From: Propionivibrio sp.
GTDB lineage: Bacteria; Pseudomonadota; Gammaproteobacteria; Burkholderiales; Rhodocyclaceae
DNA: 64,000 nt
Reading direction: 5' to 3'
Assembly (NCBI GenBank): GCA_029975435.1
Contig: JARKPC010000046.1
Span: 1 to 64,000 of the forward strand
Below are positions 32,313-41,157 of the stretch, one piece after another. Every line of letters starts with the position of its first letter. Within the stretch, counting starts at the first letter, position 1. The notes under the pieces were generated by a model. It had not been told where the DNA came from and searched no databases. It saw only the letters and a list, made by a program, of their open reading frames with translations. A program made the position numbers and the translations under genes.

Positions 32313-32545
32313 CCGATCCGTTCGACCGCGCCACGGAACGCGAGGAGGAACTGCGTTCCGACGCCCTGGCCGACCAGGAACGCCGCGCCGGGCTGGCCGG
32401 CAAGACGGTGGCCGACTCGGCCACCAAATGCCGAATCTGCGAAACACCCATTCCGAAAGCCCGGCGGCACGCGCTGCCGGGCGTGCAAACCTGCATCGAT
32501 TGCCAGGCTGACCTCGAACGGGCCGGGCTGGCGGTGATTCATTAA
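32309..32545 (+). CDS. TraR/DksA-type C4 zinc-finger protein
   Basis: 78 aa. CRICETPIPKARRHALPGVQ followed by TCIDCQ is the C4 zinc finger of the DksA/TraR family. The N-terminal helix is acidic (DRATEREEELRSDALADQER). Such phage proteins can bind RNA polymerase, with TraR acting like DksA plus ppGpp, so a role in late transcription is plausible. Confidence 0.88.
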   Translation: MTDPFDRATEREEELRSDALADQERRAGLAGKTVADSATKCRICETPIPKARRHALPGVQTCIDCQADLERAGLAVIH

Positions 32546-32563
32546 CCCTCGAAAGGACGACTC

Positions 32564-33070
32564 ATGAACCGACTGCGCAACCTCGCCACCGCCTTCCTCG
32601 TCGGCATGGTGCTCTCCGCCCTGGCCAGCGCCGGTGCGCTCACCGATTATGCGGAAAACAAGATCACCGATGCCCTCTGGCGCGGCCAGTCACTCGGTGC
32701 ACCCGCCACCTGGTACATCGGCCTTGATACCGGCTCCTGCACCGAAACCGGCGGCGGTACCGAAGTCTCCGGCGGCAGCTACGCGCGCGTCGGCGTCTCG
32801 GCCAGTCTTGCCGCCTGGGCCGGCACCCAGTCCGCCGGCAGCACCACGGCCAGCAGCGGCACCAGCGGAACGACCAGCAATAACGCGGCGATCTCTTTCG
32901 CATCGCCAACGGCTAACTGGGGGCAGCTGCTCAGTTTTCGGGTGTGGGATGCGTTGTCGGGGGGAAACGCCTGGGTCTGCCAGGCGCTGAGCATCCCCAA
33001 GACGGTGAACAACGGCGACGCCGCGCCGACCTTCAACTCCGGCAGCCTTACCATCCAGATCGACAACTGA
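32564..33070 (+). CDS. Phage surface protein with signal-like N-terminus
   Basis: 168 aa. The core (LTDYAENKITDALWRGQSLG, APATWYIGLDTGSCTETGGG, TEVSGGSYARVGV) matches a widespread phage structural/fibre-like family. The protein begins with an apparent signal peptide, MNRLRNLATAFLVGMVLSAL ending ASA, which is not usual for that family. AAAGGA lies upstream. It may be exported to the cell surface or be membrane-tethered. Confidence 0.7.
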   Translation: MNRLRNLATAFLVGMVLSALASAGALTDYAENKITDALWRGQSLGAPATWYIGLDTGSCTETGGGTEVSGGSYARVGVSASLAAWAGTQSAGSTTASSGTSGTTSNNAAISFASPTANWGQLLSFRVWDALSGGNAWVCQALSIPKTVNNGDAAPTFNSGSLTIQIDN

Positions 33071-33071
33071 C

Positions 33072-33521
33072 ATGACGCCAGCCCAGCAAGCCGCGCTTGA
33101 GAGCCTCGTCGGCCGTGCGCTGACCGCCGACGAGCAGGCCGCGATCGAGCCGTACCTCGAGGCGCGCAACGATGTGGCCATCGCCGAGGTTCTGTCCGCC
33201 GGCCGCGTTAAACCCGTACCCACCGATGTCGGCAACGGCACGATCCTCGAAACGATCGGGCTGGATGCCGGCAATGCGCTGCTCGACGTGCTCAATCAAG
33301 CCGCCGAGTTCCGCCACGTCAAGCCGTTGCTCGAACAGGGACGGCTGCGCGTCGACTCCGCCCTGGTGCGCGCCACGCTCGACGGGCTGGTGCCGGCCGT
33401 ATTGACTGCCGAGCAGGCGCAGGCGCTCAAGGCACTTGCGGAACATCCAGATCCGATCCACTACAACGCCGTCAGCGATGTCCTCAACATCGCCGAAGGG
33501 CGGCTGACGCTCGGAGGCTGA
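33072..33521 (+). CDS. Hypothetical phage protein, 149 aa
   Basis: Helical protein: MTPAQQAALESLVGRALTAD, LLDVLNQAAEFRHVKPLLEQ, TAEQAQALKALAEHPDPIHY. It resembles proteins next to the fibre-like gene in other Mu-like phages and starts one base after that gene. Possibly virion-associated. No catalytic motif. Confidence 0.65.
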   Translation: MTPAQQAALESLVGRALTADEQAAIEPYLEARNDVAIAEVLSAGRVKPVPTDVGNGTILETIGLDAGNALLDVLNQAAEFRHVKPLLEQGRLRVDSALVRATLDGLVPAVLTAEQAQALKALAEHPDPIHYNAVSDVLNIAEGRLTLGG

Positions 33522-33522
33522 G

Positions 33523-33966
33523 ATGAGCGGCGAGACCATCCTCAAGTTCGGCACCCCGAAAGCGCTGGAAGCGAACGGCGCGAGCATTGCCAACAATGCG
33601 CTGGCGCAAGCGGATGACGCTAGCTATGGCGTGGTCGCCGATGGCGCGTACTACCCTCACGCCAAGTTTGTTTTCTCGGGCGCATTTGCCACCGCGCCGA
33701 CGGAAAACACCGTGCTTGGCCTGTACGCCAGGCCATTGAACATCAAATCGACGAACGACAGCGACGCCCCGGAAACAACCCGTCCGACGGTGATGATCGG
33801 TGCCTTTGTGGTGAATAACGTCACGACCATGCAGTACATCGAACTGCTGGCCGAGGACGTGCCCTGGGAGGCGGACTATTACATCCACAACTATGGCACC
33901 GGACAGACGCTGTCCGCCGGATGGACGCTGGATGTGACGCCGTACACCACGGCTCCGGCGGCGTAG
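33523..33966 (+). CDS. Hypothetical phage structural protein, 147 aa
   Basis: Beta-rich. ASYGVVADGAYYPHAKFVFS, GAFATAPTENTVLGLYARPL and DYYIHNYGTGQTLSAGWTLD suggest a jelly-roll-like domain. It is adjacent to the LamG-like gene and likely part of a capsid- or tail-surface module. No named family is recognised. Confidence 0.65.
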   Translation: MSGETILKFGTPKALEANGASIANNALAQADDASYGVVADGAYYPHAKFVFSGAFATAPTENTVLGLYARPLNIKSTNDSDAPETTRPTVMIGAFVVNNVTTMQYIELLAEDVPWEADYYIHNYGTGQTLSAGWTLDVTPYTTAPAA

Positions 33967-33978
33967 GGACAGAACGTC

Positions 33979-35424
33979 ATGGGCGCCATCACCCGGATCA
34001 AGCCGCACACACGCGGATTGCTGTCGGTCATTGTTCCGGGAGAGCGGGTCGATCCAGTCTCGAAAAGAGTACTGTCCGTCGTCGGTAGCTCAACGAACAG
34101 CGGCTGGGTCCGTCCGTCGGCGATCGGCAAATGCGTTCGCATGGAGGGCGGAACGTACATCGCATCGCGGTATTTTGAAAGCGCCGCAAAATTCACGTTG
34201 CTGTCTTTTTTCAAGAGACTGAGCGGATCGTCATATCAACATATCGCAAACACCAGAGGGTCTTCAGAGTATGGATACGGCGCATCGTTAAGGTATCTCT
34301 CGACCACATCAACTTACGAACTGGCAACGGCATCCCAAAGCGGGAGTTCAGTGATTACCGCCCCAGACGGGCTGGAAGTCATAAACGTCCCAACAGTTCT
34401 GGTCGGAACCCATGATGGGACGAACGGTGCGCTCTACAAGGACGGCATTCAGATAATCGCCCCGACAGCGATGCCGTATTACACGCAAGGCCCATTGAAA
34501 ACCTTGCGCGTCGGCGCCGACCCAGGCAGCTACGGCATGCTGCAAGAGAACTACATCACGGCGCTTTTCGGGCGGGTTCTGTCGGACGATGAGATTTTCG
34601 ACTTGTCGATCAAGCTGCGGAGTTCGCGCGATCCGTGGCAGGTATTCCGGCGGCGTAGACAACAGGCGTTCGTTAGTCTTGCAGCCCCCGCCGGCGCTGA
34701 CCTCGAAGCCCACGCCCAGGCGCAAGCGACCGCCACCGGAAACCTCACGCTATCCGCCACCCTCGACGGCCTGGCGCTCGCCGTGGCCACCGCGACCGGC
34801 AACCTCAGCACCCAGATCCCGCTGGCCGGCGCCGCGGTGTCCGTCGTCTCCGCCACCGGAAACCTGCTCACCGGCATCCCGCTGTCAGCCGCCGCCATCG
34901 CTCAAGCCACCGCGGCCGGTGCCCTCACCGCGCAGATCCGCCTCGACGGTGCCGCGCTGGCGCAAGCCGCTGCGGCCGCCGGGCTGACCAGCGCCATCCT
35001 GCTCGCCGGATCCGCCCAGGGGCAGGCCGGCGCCTCCGGCACGCTCACCGGCGGTTCCAGTGGCCTGGCTGGCGACGCTAAGGCACAGGCCAGCGCCGTC
35101 GCCATCCTGACCACCAGCATCCGGCTGGAGGGCACAGCCGCGGCGCAGGCCGGCGTGTCCGGCATCCTGACCACCGCCATCCCGCTTACTGCTGCCGCGC
35201 TGGCGAGTGCCATCGCCAGCGGCACGTTTGCTGTCCCGATCCTGTTGGCGGGAGACGCCCAGGCCCGTGCTTCGGCTTCCGGCGTGTTGGCGGGAACAAC
35301 GGTGCAGCCGATTCTGGATGAGCGTTTCATGTCCGTCATCGCGGCACGCGAATGGTCGGCCGCCGCTGAACCACGCGAGTTTTCCGTATCAGCCGTCGCG
35401 CGCACTTGGGAATCCTGCTTATGA
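33979..35424 (+). CDS. LamG-like protein with ten ~20-aa tandem repeats
   Basis: 481 aa. Residues about 1-225 form a concanavalin-like (LamG) domain: FTLLSFFKRLSGSSYQHIAN, TLRVGADPGSYGMLQENYIT, ALFGRVLSDDEIFDLS. Residues about 240-440 contain ten degenerate 20-residue repeats (for example DGLALAVATATGNLSTQIPL and AGAAVSVVSATGNLLTGIPL). The tail (RFMSVIAAREWSAAAEPREF) is distinct. It is probably a surface-exposed adhesin or decoration with a repetitive stalk. The start lies 12 bp after the previous gene. Confidence 0.75.
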   Translation: MGAITRIKPHTRGLLSVIVPGERVDPVSKRVLSVVGSSTNSGWVRPSAIGKCVRMEGGTYIASRYFESAAKFTLLSFFKRLSGSSYQHIANTRGSSEYGYGASLRYLSTTSTYELATASQSGSSVITAPDGLEVINVPTVLVGTHDGTNGALYKDGIQIIAPTAMPYYTQGPLKTLRVGADPGSYGMLQENYITALFGRVLSDDEIFDLSIKLRSSRDPWQVFRRRRQQAFVSLAAPAGADLEAHAQAQATATGNLTLSATLDGLALAVATATGNLSTQIPLAGAAVSVVSATGNLLTGIPLSAAAIAQATAAGALTAQIRLDGAALAQAAAAAGLTSAILLAGSAQGQAGASGTLTGGSSGLAGDAKAQASAVAILTTSIRLEGTAAAQAGVSGILTTAIPLTAAALASAIASGTFAVPILLAGDAQARASASGVLAGTTVQPILDERFMSVIAAREWSAAAEPREFSVSAVARTWESCL

Positions 35425-35723
35425 AACCTGTACTGTGGCCGCAGAAGGCCCCGGAAGAGAAGATCTGGGCAACCTTCGATTTTCGCAAAGGGCTTGCCCT
35501 GGGCGAAACCATTGTCCTGGTCAATATGGTCGTTTCACTGAAGGGCGGCATCGACGCCAGCCCGCAAACCATCTTGTCCACGCAGACCATTCTCGGCGGG
35601 CGTGTCATGCAGCGCATCGTCGATGGCGTCGATGAGGCGACCTATCTTCTGGTGTGCCTGGCGACGACATCGGAAGGTCGCGTCCTGAAGTTGGCCGGAA
35701 TTCTTCCTGTCAGGGAGTTCTGA
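35421..35723 (+). CDS. Hypothetical phage protein, 100 aa
   Basis: From the ATG at 35421 overlapping the previous stop (TTATGA). VLWPQKAPEEKIWATFDFRK, GIDASPQTILSTQTILGGRV and LLVCLATTSEGRVLKLAGIL suggest a beta-sandwich (Ig-like) fold. It accompanies the LamG-like gene. Function unknown. Confidence 0.65.
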   Translation: MKPVLWPQKAPEEKIWATFDFRKGLALGETIVLVNMVVSLKGGIDASPQTILSTQTILGGRVMQRIVDGVDEATYLLVCLATTSEGRVLKLAGILPVREF

Positions 35724-36097
35724 TGACGATTCAACTGGAATTGTGGCACTTGATCACGTTGCTGCTGGCTTTCTTCGGCTGTGTCGCCGGATTCGGAAAG
35801 GTGCTGCTCGACCAGGTCGAGAACCGTCTGAGCGACCGCTTCAGGGCGCAGGATCAGGCCCGCGAGATTGGCTCGAAATCGCTGCGCGAAGCGCTCAACC
35901 AGCACATCATCGACGAGCGCAAGACCTCCCAACAGGTGATCTCCCTGGAGCGTGACTTTTTGACCTGGAAGGCCGAACTTCCCGTGCAGTATGTCCGCCG
36001 CGAGGACTATGTGCGCAACCAGACGATCATCGAGGCCAAGCTCGATGCCGTGGCTCTGAAAATAGAAAATCTCCAATTGAAAGGACTCCATTCGTGA
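35723..36097 (+). CDS. Membrane-anchored coiled-coil protein, Mu gp25 (DUF2730) type
   Basis: 124 aa. The N-terminal TM helix (LELWHLITLLLAFFGCVAGF) is followed by a coiled coil (EALNQHIIDERKTSQQVISL). An identical layout occurs in Mu gp25 upstream of the terminase genes. Role unknown. Its stop overlaps the next start. Confidence 0.82.
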   Translation: MTIQLELWHLITLLLAFFGCVAGFGKVLLDQVENRLSDRFRAQDQAREIGSKSLREALNQHIIDERKTSQQVISLERDFLTWKAELPVQYVRREDYVRNQTIIEAKLDAVALKIENLQLKGLHS

Positions 36098-36408
36098 CCC
36101 TCGACCAAGCCAAAATTCGCCGCGAGAGCTTGCGCTGGTATCTGATCCTGGCACTCTACAACGCGCGTCCTCAGGAGGTCTGCGAGGAGGTGGTGCAGGA
36201 AACCATGCGCGCGATCTATCCGGACGCGACGCCGCTGGAGGTCCGCCGCGAGCTGGATTACCTGGCCGATCGCAACCTGGTCAATCTGCGCAAGGAGCCG
36301 TCGGGCCGGTGGTGGGGCGATTTGACGCGGTATGGCGTCGATATCGCCGAATACACGGTGGAGTGTCACGCCGGCATCGCCCGCCCCGTGAAGTACTGGG
36401 CCAGCTGA
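36094..36408 (+). CDS. Mu gp26-like small protein
   Basis: 104 aa. SLRWYLILALYNARPQEVCE, TPLEVRRELDYLADRNLVNL and GRWWGDLTRYGVDIAEYTVE form a winged-helix-like protein typical of the gene between gp25 and gp27 in Mu-like phages. Possibly a packaging accessory. Confidence 0.82.
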   Translation: MTLDQAKIRRESLRWYLILALYNARPQEVCEEVVQETMRAIYPDATPLEVRRELDYLADRNLVNLRKEPSGRWWGDLTRYGVDIAEYTVECHAGIARPVKYWAS

Positions 36409-36409
36409 C

Positions 36410-36964
36410 ATGCCACGCCGTTCCAATATCGACAGCCTGCCTACCGATGTCCGGCACTGGCTTGAGCGGGCACTGACGGATTCCAACTTCAGCGGGTATT
36501 GCCAGCTCGAGGAAATGCTGGCCGAACGCGGCTATTCGATCAGCAAGAGCGCCATTCATCGTTATGGCCAGAAGATCGAACGCCGCTTTGCGGCCATCAA
36601 GGCCAGCACGGAAGCGGCGCGCATCCTAACCGAAGGGGCGTCCGACGACCAGGACGCGCGCTCGGAGGCGGTCATCGCCCTGGTGCAGACCGAGATGTTT
36701 GAATCGATCATCAATCTGCAGGATGCCAGCGAGGAAGATGTGAGTCCGGAAGACCGCATCGGTCTGCTCTCGAAGGCGGCGAAGAACATCGCGACGCTGG
36801 CCAGGGCATCGGTGAATCAGAAGAAGTTCCGCCTGGAGGTTCAGGAGGAAGCGCGCAAGCAGCTGCTGGCGGAACAGTCGAAGAAGCTGGATGCGCTGCA
36901 GAAGAAGGGCGGCGTGACGGCCGAGACGCAGGCGGCGATCCGCGAAGCGCTGGGGATCGTCTGA
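36410..36964 (+). CDS. Small terminase-type protein, Mu gp27 (DUF3486)
   Basis: 184 aa. RRSNIDSLPTDVRHWLERAL, GYCQLEEMLAERGYSISKSA and IHRYGQKIERRF are the DUF3486 signature. An N-terminal HTH with a long helical C-terminus fits a DNA-recognition subunit for headful packaging from the integrated phage ends. The stop shares a base with the gp28 start. Confidence 0.9.
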   Translation: MPRRSNIDSLPTDVRHWLERALTDSNFSGYCQLEEMLAERGYSISKSAIHRYGQKIERRFAAIKASTEAARILTEGASDDQDARSEAVIALVQTEMFESIINLQDASEEDVSPEDRIGLLSKAAKNIATLARASVNQKKFRLEVQEEARKQLLAEQSKKLDALQKKGGVTAETQAAIREALGIV

Positions 36965-38403
36965 TGAAGTTCAAGGGGAACGCGAAGTGCATCCCGCACG
37001 ATATCGCGGCGATCTTCCTGCCCTATCAGTCGGCGTGGATCACCGATGACTCGATTCTCAAGCTGATGGAGAAGGCGCGGCAGATCGGGTTGTCCTGGTC
37101 GTCCGCGTATAAATGCGATGAGCGCACCGCGGCCCAGGGGGCGAGAAACGATCAATGGGTGAGCAGCCGAGACGATCTGCAGGCACGCCTGTTCATCGAA
37201 GACTGCAAGATGTGGGCGAAGATCATGGATCTGGCCGCCAAGGATCTCGGCGAAGTGGTGCTGGATCCGAAATCGAAGCTGACGGCATACGTGCTGGAGT
37301 TCGCGTCCGGCAAGCGCATTCACAGCATGAGCAGTAATCCGGACGCGCAGGCGGGCAAGCGCGGCGGCCGGGTTCTCGATGAGTTCGCGCTGCATCCGGA
37401 TCCGCGCAAGCTGTGGTCGATCGCTTACCCGGGGATTACGTGGGGCGGCAATCTGGAGGTGATTTCAACGCACCGCGGCTCGCACAACTTCTTCAACGAG
37501 CTGATTCGCGAGGTGCGGGAAAAGGATAATCCGAAGAACATCAGCCTGCATCGGGTAACGCTGCAGGATGCGCTCGATCAGGGGTTTCTCTTCAAGTTGC
37601 AGCAGATGCTTCCCGCCGACGATCAGCGCCAGGCGATGGACGAGGCGGCGTATTTCGATTTCGTGCGCAGCGGCTGCGCCGACGAGGAGTCGTTTCAGCA
37701 GGAGTACATGTGCAACCCGGCTGATGATGACACGGCCTTCCTGGAATATGAAGTGATCGCGGCGTGTGAGTACGCCAGTGGCGCCAACTGGCAGGGGCGC
37801 GATCCGCTGACCCACGGCCGCCTTTATACCGGTATCGATATCGGTCGCAAGAAAGACTTGACGGTGGCCTGGCAGGTGGAAGAGGTGGGCGGAATGTTGC
37901 TCACGCGCCGGGTTGAACGCCTGCAGAACATGCGCAAATCCGACCAGGAGAAGGTGCTCTATCCGATGATTGCGGAGAGCGATCGCACCTGTATCGATGC
38001 GACGGGCCTGGGGATTGGCTGGGCGGACGATGCGCAGGACAAGTTCGGGTCGTATCGGGTGGAGGCCGTCACGTTCACACCAAAGGTCAAGGAAGAACTG
38101 GCTTACCCGGTGCGCAGCAAGATGGAAGATCGCAAGGTGCGTATTCCGTACGACCCGAAGATCCGCGCGGGCCTGCGGTCTGTGACCAAGCAGACGACCA
38201 GTGCTGGAAACATCCGCTTCACAGCGGAACGTACCCAGGATGGCCACGCCGACGAATTTTGGGGACTGGCGCTGGCTATTCACGCGGCTTCCAGCCCGCG
38301 TGCGCCGATCGAATATACCGGGGCCCCATCACGTGCGGAACGCTGGGACGGAAACCCGCAAGACAAAGACGTTACGGCCTCTGAAACCTCAGGGGCGTGG
38401 TAG
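36964..38403 (+). CDS. Terminase large subunit, Mu gp28
   Basis: 479 aa. KARQIGLSWSSAYKCDERTA contains a degenerate Walker A-like region (RQIGLS), and RGGRVLDEFALHPDP holds the acidic Walker B. The nuclease domain starts near LYTGIDIGRKKDLTVAWQVE with a catalytic Asp and continues to DRTCIDATGLGIGWADDAQD. It packages phage DNA by the Mu headful mechanism with host flanks, so packaged virions of this prophage would carry CRISPR-array DNA. Confidence 0.93.
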   Translation: MKFKGNAKCIPHDIAAIFLPYQSAWITDDSILKLMEKARQIGLSWSSAYKCDERTAAQGARNDQWVSSRDDLQARLFIEDCKMWAKIMDLAAKDLGEVVLDPKSKLTAYVLEFASGKRIHSMSSNPDAQAGKRGGRVLDEFALHPDPRKLWSIAYPGITWGGNLEVISTHRGSHNFFNELIREVREKDNPKNISLHRVTLQDALDQGFLFKLQQMLPADDQRQAMDEAAYFDFVRSGCADEESFQQEYMCNPADDDTAFLEYEVIAACEYASGANWQGRDPLTHGRLYTGIDIGRKKDLTVAWQVEEVGGMLLTRRVERLQNMRKSDQEKVLYPMIAESDRTCIDATGLGIGWADDAQDKFGSYRVEAVTFTPKVKEELAYPVRSKMEDRKVRIPYDPKIRAGLRSVTKQTTSAGNIRFTAERTQDGHADEFWGLALAIHAASSPRAPIEYTGAPSRAERWDGNPQDKDVTASETSGAW

Positions 38404-38411
38404 GAGCCATC

Positions 38412-39983
38412 ATGACGCAGATCCTCGATCAATTCGGCCGTCCCATCGAACGGGCGATTCTTACGGAGCCGCAGACGGCTCGCCTCGGCCATCTGGCCCA
38501 GGAGTTTGCCACCCATCCATCGCGCGGGCTGACGCCGGCGCGCCTGGCGCGCATCCTGGAGGATGCCGAGCAGGGTGACATAACGGCCCAGCACGATCTG
38601 TTCATGGATATGGAAGAGAAGGATGGGCATATCTTCGCCGAAATGTCCAAGCGCAAGCGCGCGCTGCTGACCCTGGACTGGGACGTGGTTCCTCCGCGCA
38701 ATGCGAGTAAGCAGGAGGAAGAGGCCGCCGCTTACGTGCGCGAGGTGTTACTGGACATTCCGAGCTTCGAGGATGTGATGCTGGATGCGCTGGATGCCAT
38801 CGGTCACGGTTTCGCGGCGCTGGAGATCGATGGCTGGCAGTTGGTCGGTCGGGATATGTTGCCGAAGGCGATCATTCACCGGCCGCAGAGCTGGTTCCAG
38901 TTGAATCAGGCCAATCGTAATGAGCTGCGCGTGCGCAATTTCACGCCAGAAGGCGAGGCGCTGCGGCCGTTCGGATGGGTGCTGCATGTGCATCGGGCGA
39001 AGAGCGGCTATCTGGCCCGATCTGGGCTGCATCGCATCCTGGCGTGGCCATACCTGTTCAAGAACTATTCCATCCGTGATCTGGCCGAGTTCCTGGAGAT
39101 ATACGGTCTGCCGTTGCGCCTCGGGAAGTACCCGCCTGGCGCCAGCGATCAGGAGAAGGCGACCTTGTTGCGCGCCGTGGCCGGGATCGGGCATAACGCG
39201 GCAGGAATCATCCCGGAGGGGATGTCCATCGAATTCGAGGAAGCGGCGAAAGGTTCTCATGACCCCTTCGAGGCCATGATTGCCTGGTGTGAACGCACCC
39301 AAAGCAAGGCCATCCTGGGCGGCACGCTGACCAGCCAGAGCGACGGCAAGAGCAGCACCAACGCGCTTGGCAACGTGCATAACGAGGTACGCCACGATCT
39401 GCTGGAGTCTGATGCCGTGCAGCTCGGAGCAACTCTGGCGCGTGATCTTATTTTTCCCATTCTCTCAATCAATAAGGGGGTTCCGGATCCGCGCCGGTTG
39501 CCGCGCCTGGTGTTCGATACGCGTGAGCCGGAGGATTTGAGTCTCTACGCGGATGCGTTGCCGAAACTGGTCGGCGTCGGCATCAAGATCCCGCGGCCGT
39601 GGGCACAGGACAAGTTGCGTATTCCAGAACCCGGGGAGAAGGAAGACATCCTGGCCGTTCCAAAGCCGGAAATGACCATTCCGCCTGCTCTTCGCAAAGA
39701 TATCGAGCCCGCACAGGCCGAGGCACGCGCCGTGCTCAAGACGGAAAGCGTTAGCGACGACGAATTCGATGTTTTTTCCGACGATCTGGCCTCTGAATGG
39801 GAGCGGGTGACAGCGCCTCTGGTGTCTCCAATCGATCGCCTGATCATGGAATGCGGCAGCTACGACGAGTTCAAGCGGAGACTTCCGGAAGCGATCGAGC
39901 AGATGGATACCGCGGAGCTGTCCGAAGCGATGGCCAAGGCTATGTTTGCTGCCCGCTTGTTCGGGCAGGCCAGCAGCAGCTGA
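38412..39983 (+). CDS. Portal protein, Mu gp29 (DUF935)
   Basis: 523 aa from the ATG at 38412 with TAGGAG 6 bp upstream. TPARLARILEDAEQGDITAQ, HDLFMDMEEKDGHIFAEMSK and PPGASDQEKATLLRAVAGIG are DUF935/Mu portal signatures. It forms the dodecameric portal for DNA entry and exit. Its stop is 4 bp before the MuF start. Confidence 0.94.
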   Translation: MTQILDQFGRPIERAILTEPQTARLGHLAQEFATHPSRGLTPARLARILEDAEQGDITAQHDLFMDMEEKDGHIFAEMSKRKRALLTLDWDVVPPRNASKQEEEAAAYVREVLLDIPSFEDVMLDALDAIGHGFAALEIDGWQLVGRDMLPKAIIHRPQSWFQLNQANRNELRVRNFTPEGEALRPFGWVLHVHRAKSGYLARSGLHRILAWPYLFKNYSIRDLAEFLEIYGLPLRLGKYPPGASDQEKATLLRAVAGIGHNAAGIIPEGMSIEFEEAAKGSHDPFEAMIAWCERTQSKAILGGTLTSQSDGKSSTNALGNVHNEVRHDLLESDAVQLGATLARDLIFPILSINKGVPDPRRLPRLVFDTREPEDLSLYADALPKLVGVGIKIPRPWAQDKLRIPEPGEKEDILAVPKPEMTIPPALRKDIEPAQAEARAVLKTESVSDDEFDVFSDDLASEWERVTAPLVSPIDRLIMECGSYDEFKRRLPEAIEQMDTAELSEAMAKAMFAARLFGQASSS

Positions 39984-39987
39984 CGCG

Positions 39988-41157
39988 ATGCCGCAGATCC
40001 GCCTGAAAGCGCTGCCTCCGGAAAAAGCCGTCGAGTTCTTCCGTCAGAAGGGCTTCAAGATCGGTTTTGACTATCGTGATGTCTGGCAAACGGAGCACCA
40101 GGCGGCTTTCACCGTGGCCAAGGCGATGCAGATGGATCTGCTACGCGGTATCCGCGAGCAGCTCGATGCGGCTCTTGAACTCGGGCTTCCGTTTGCCGAT
40201 TTCCGTGATGCGCTGTTGCCCAACCTGGTCAGGCGGGGATGGTGGGGCCGCGCGATGATGACCGATCCGAAAACCGGCGAGGCGAAAGAGGTTCAGCTTG
40301 GCTCGACACGCCGGTTGAAGGTGATTTACGACACCAATCTGCGTACGGCGCACGCCGAAGGGCAATGGGATCGAATTCAAGCCTCCAAGGAAGCGCTTCC
40401 TTACCTGATGTATGACCACACGCCGAGCGCTTACGAGCGCAAGGAACACGCGGCATGGGACGGAATGGTACTGCCCGCGGACGATCCGTGGTGGCAATCT
40501 CACTACCCGGTCAAGGCATGGGGATGCAAGTGCCGAGTTGTTCAGATGAGCAAGCGGCAAGTCGATCGCATGGGAGCCAAGATCGGGAAGGCTCCGCAGG
40601 AGAGATACGTCGACTACCTGAACAAGCGGTCCGGCGAGACGAGCCGCGTTCCTGCCGGTGTGGATCCGGCTTTCCACTATCCCCCGGGGGGGCGCCGCGC
40701 TTCGCTCGTGAAGCACCTTGCCGAACGGATTGAACAGGTTCCATCTGAACTCAAATCAACCGCGGTTCGCTCTGTCACAAGTGAAGCCTTCACCAGTTGG
40801 GCAGCAAATCCCGTCGGCGCTTTTCCTGTCGCGGTTCTTCCTCAGCAGTACATCACGATGCTTGGGGCTTCTACCGACGTCGTTCGGCTTTCGGCCGAGA
40901 CAATGATCAAGCAGCAGCGAGTCCATCCTGAACTGGCGGCGTCTGAGTACGCCTTTGTGCAGGATACGGTAGATCGAGGACGCGGAATTTATGAAACCGA
41001 CGGCTCGATCGTGTTTCTCCTCGAGGAAGATCGCTACGTCAGCGTCGTGAAGGCAACGGCGTCAGGAAAGGCTTTGTTCTTGACAAGTTTCAGGCGCCTG
41101 TCGAGTGAGGATGCGAAACGTCAGCGCGAAATTCAGCGGTTGTTGAAGAAGAAATGA
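39988..41157 (+). CDS. MuF head morphogenesis protein with C-terminal PBECR-like nuclease domain
   Basis: 389 aa from the ATG at 39988. The N-terminal MuF core (RLKVIYDTNLRTAHAEGQWD, MYDHTPSAYERKEHAAWDGM, HYPVKAWGCKCRVVQMSKRQ) is followed by a separate domain after about residue 275. That domain (VAVLPQQYITMLGASTDVVR, GSIVFLLEEDRYVSVVKATA, then a basic RLSSEDAKRQREIQRLLKKK tail) resembles phage barnase/EndoU/ColicinE5/RelE-like nuclease domains fused to MuF. It would be packaged in the head and delivered on infection. It is the last phage gene before the right end. Confidence 0.9.
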   Translation: MPQIRLKALPPEKAVEFFRQKGFKIGFDYRDVWQTEHQAAFTVAKAMQMDLLRGIREQLDAALELGLPFADFRDALLPNLVRRGWWGRAMMTDPKTGEAKEVQLGSTRRLKVIYDTNLRTAHAEGQWDRIQASKEALPYLMYDHTPSAYERKEHAAWDGMVLPADDPWWQSHYPVKAWGCKCRVVQMSKRQVDRMGAKIGKAPQERYVDYLNKRSGETSRVPAGVDPAFHYPPGGRRASLVKHLAERIEQVPSELKSTAVRSVTSEAFTSWAANPVGAFPVAVLPQQYITMLGASTDVVRLSAETMIKQQRVHPELAASEYAFVQDTVDRGRGIYETDGSIVFLLEEDRYVSVVKATASGKALFLTSFRRLSSEDAKRQREIQRLLKKK

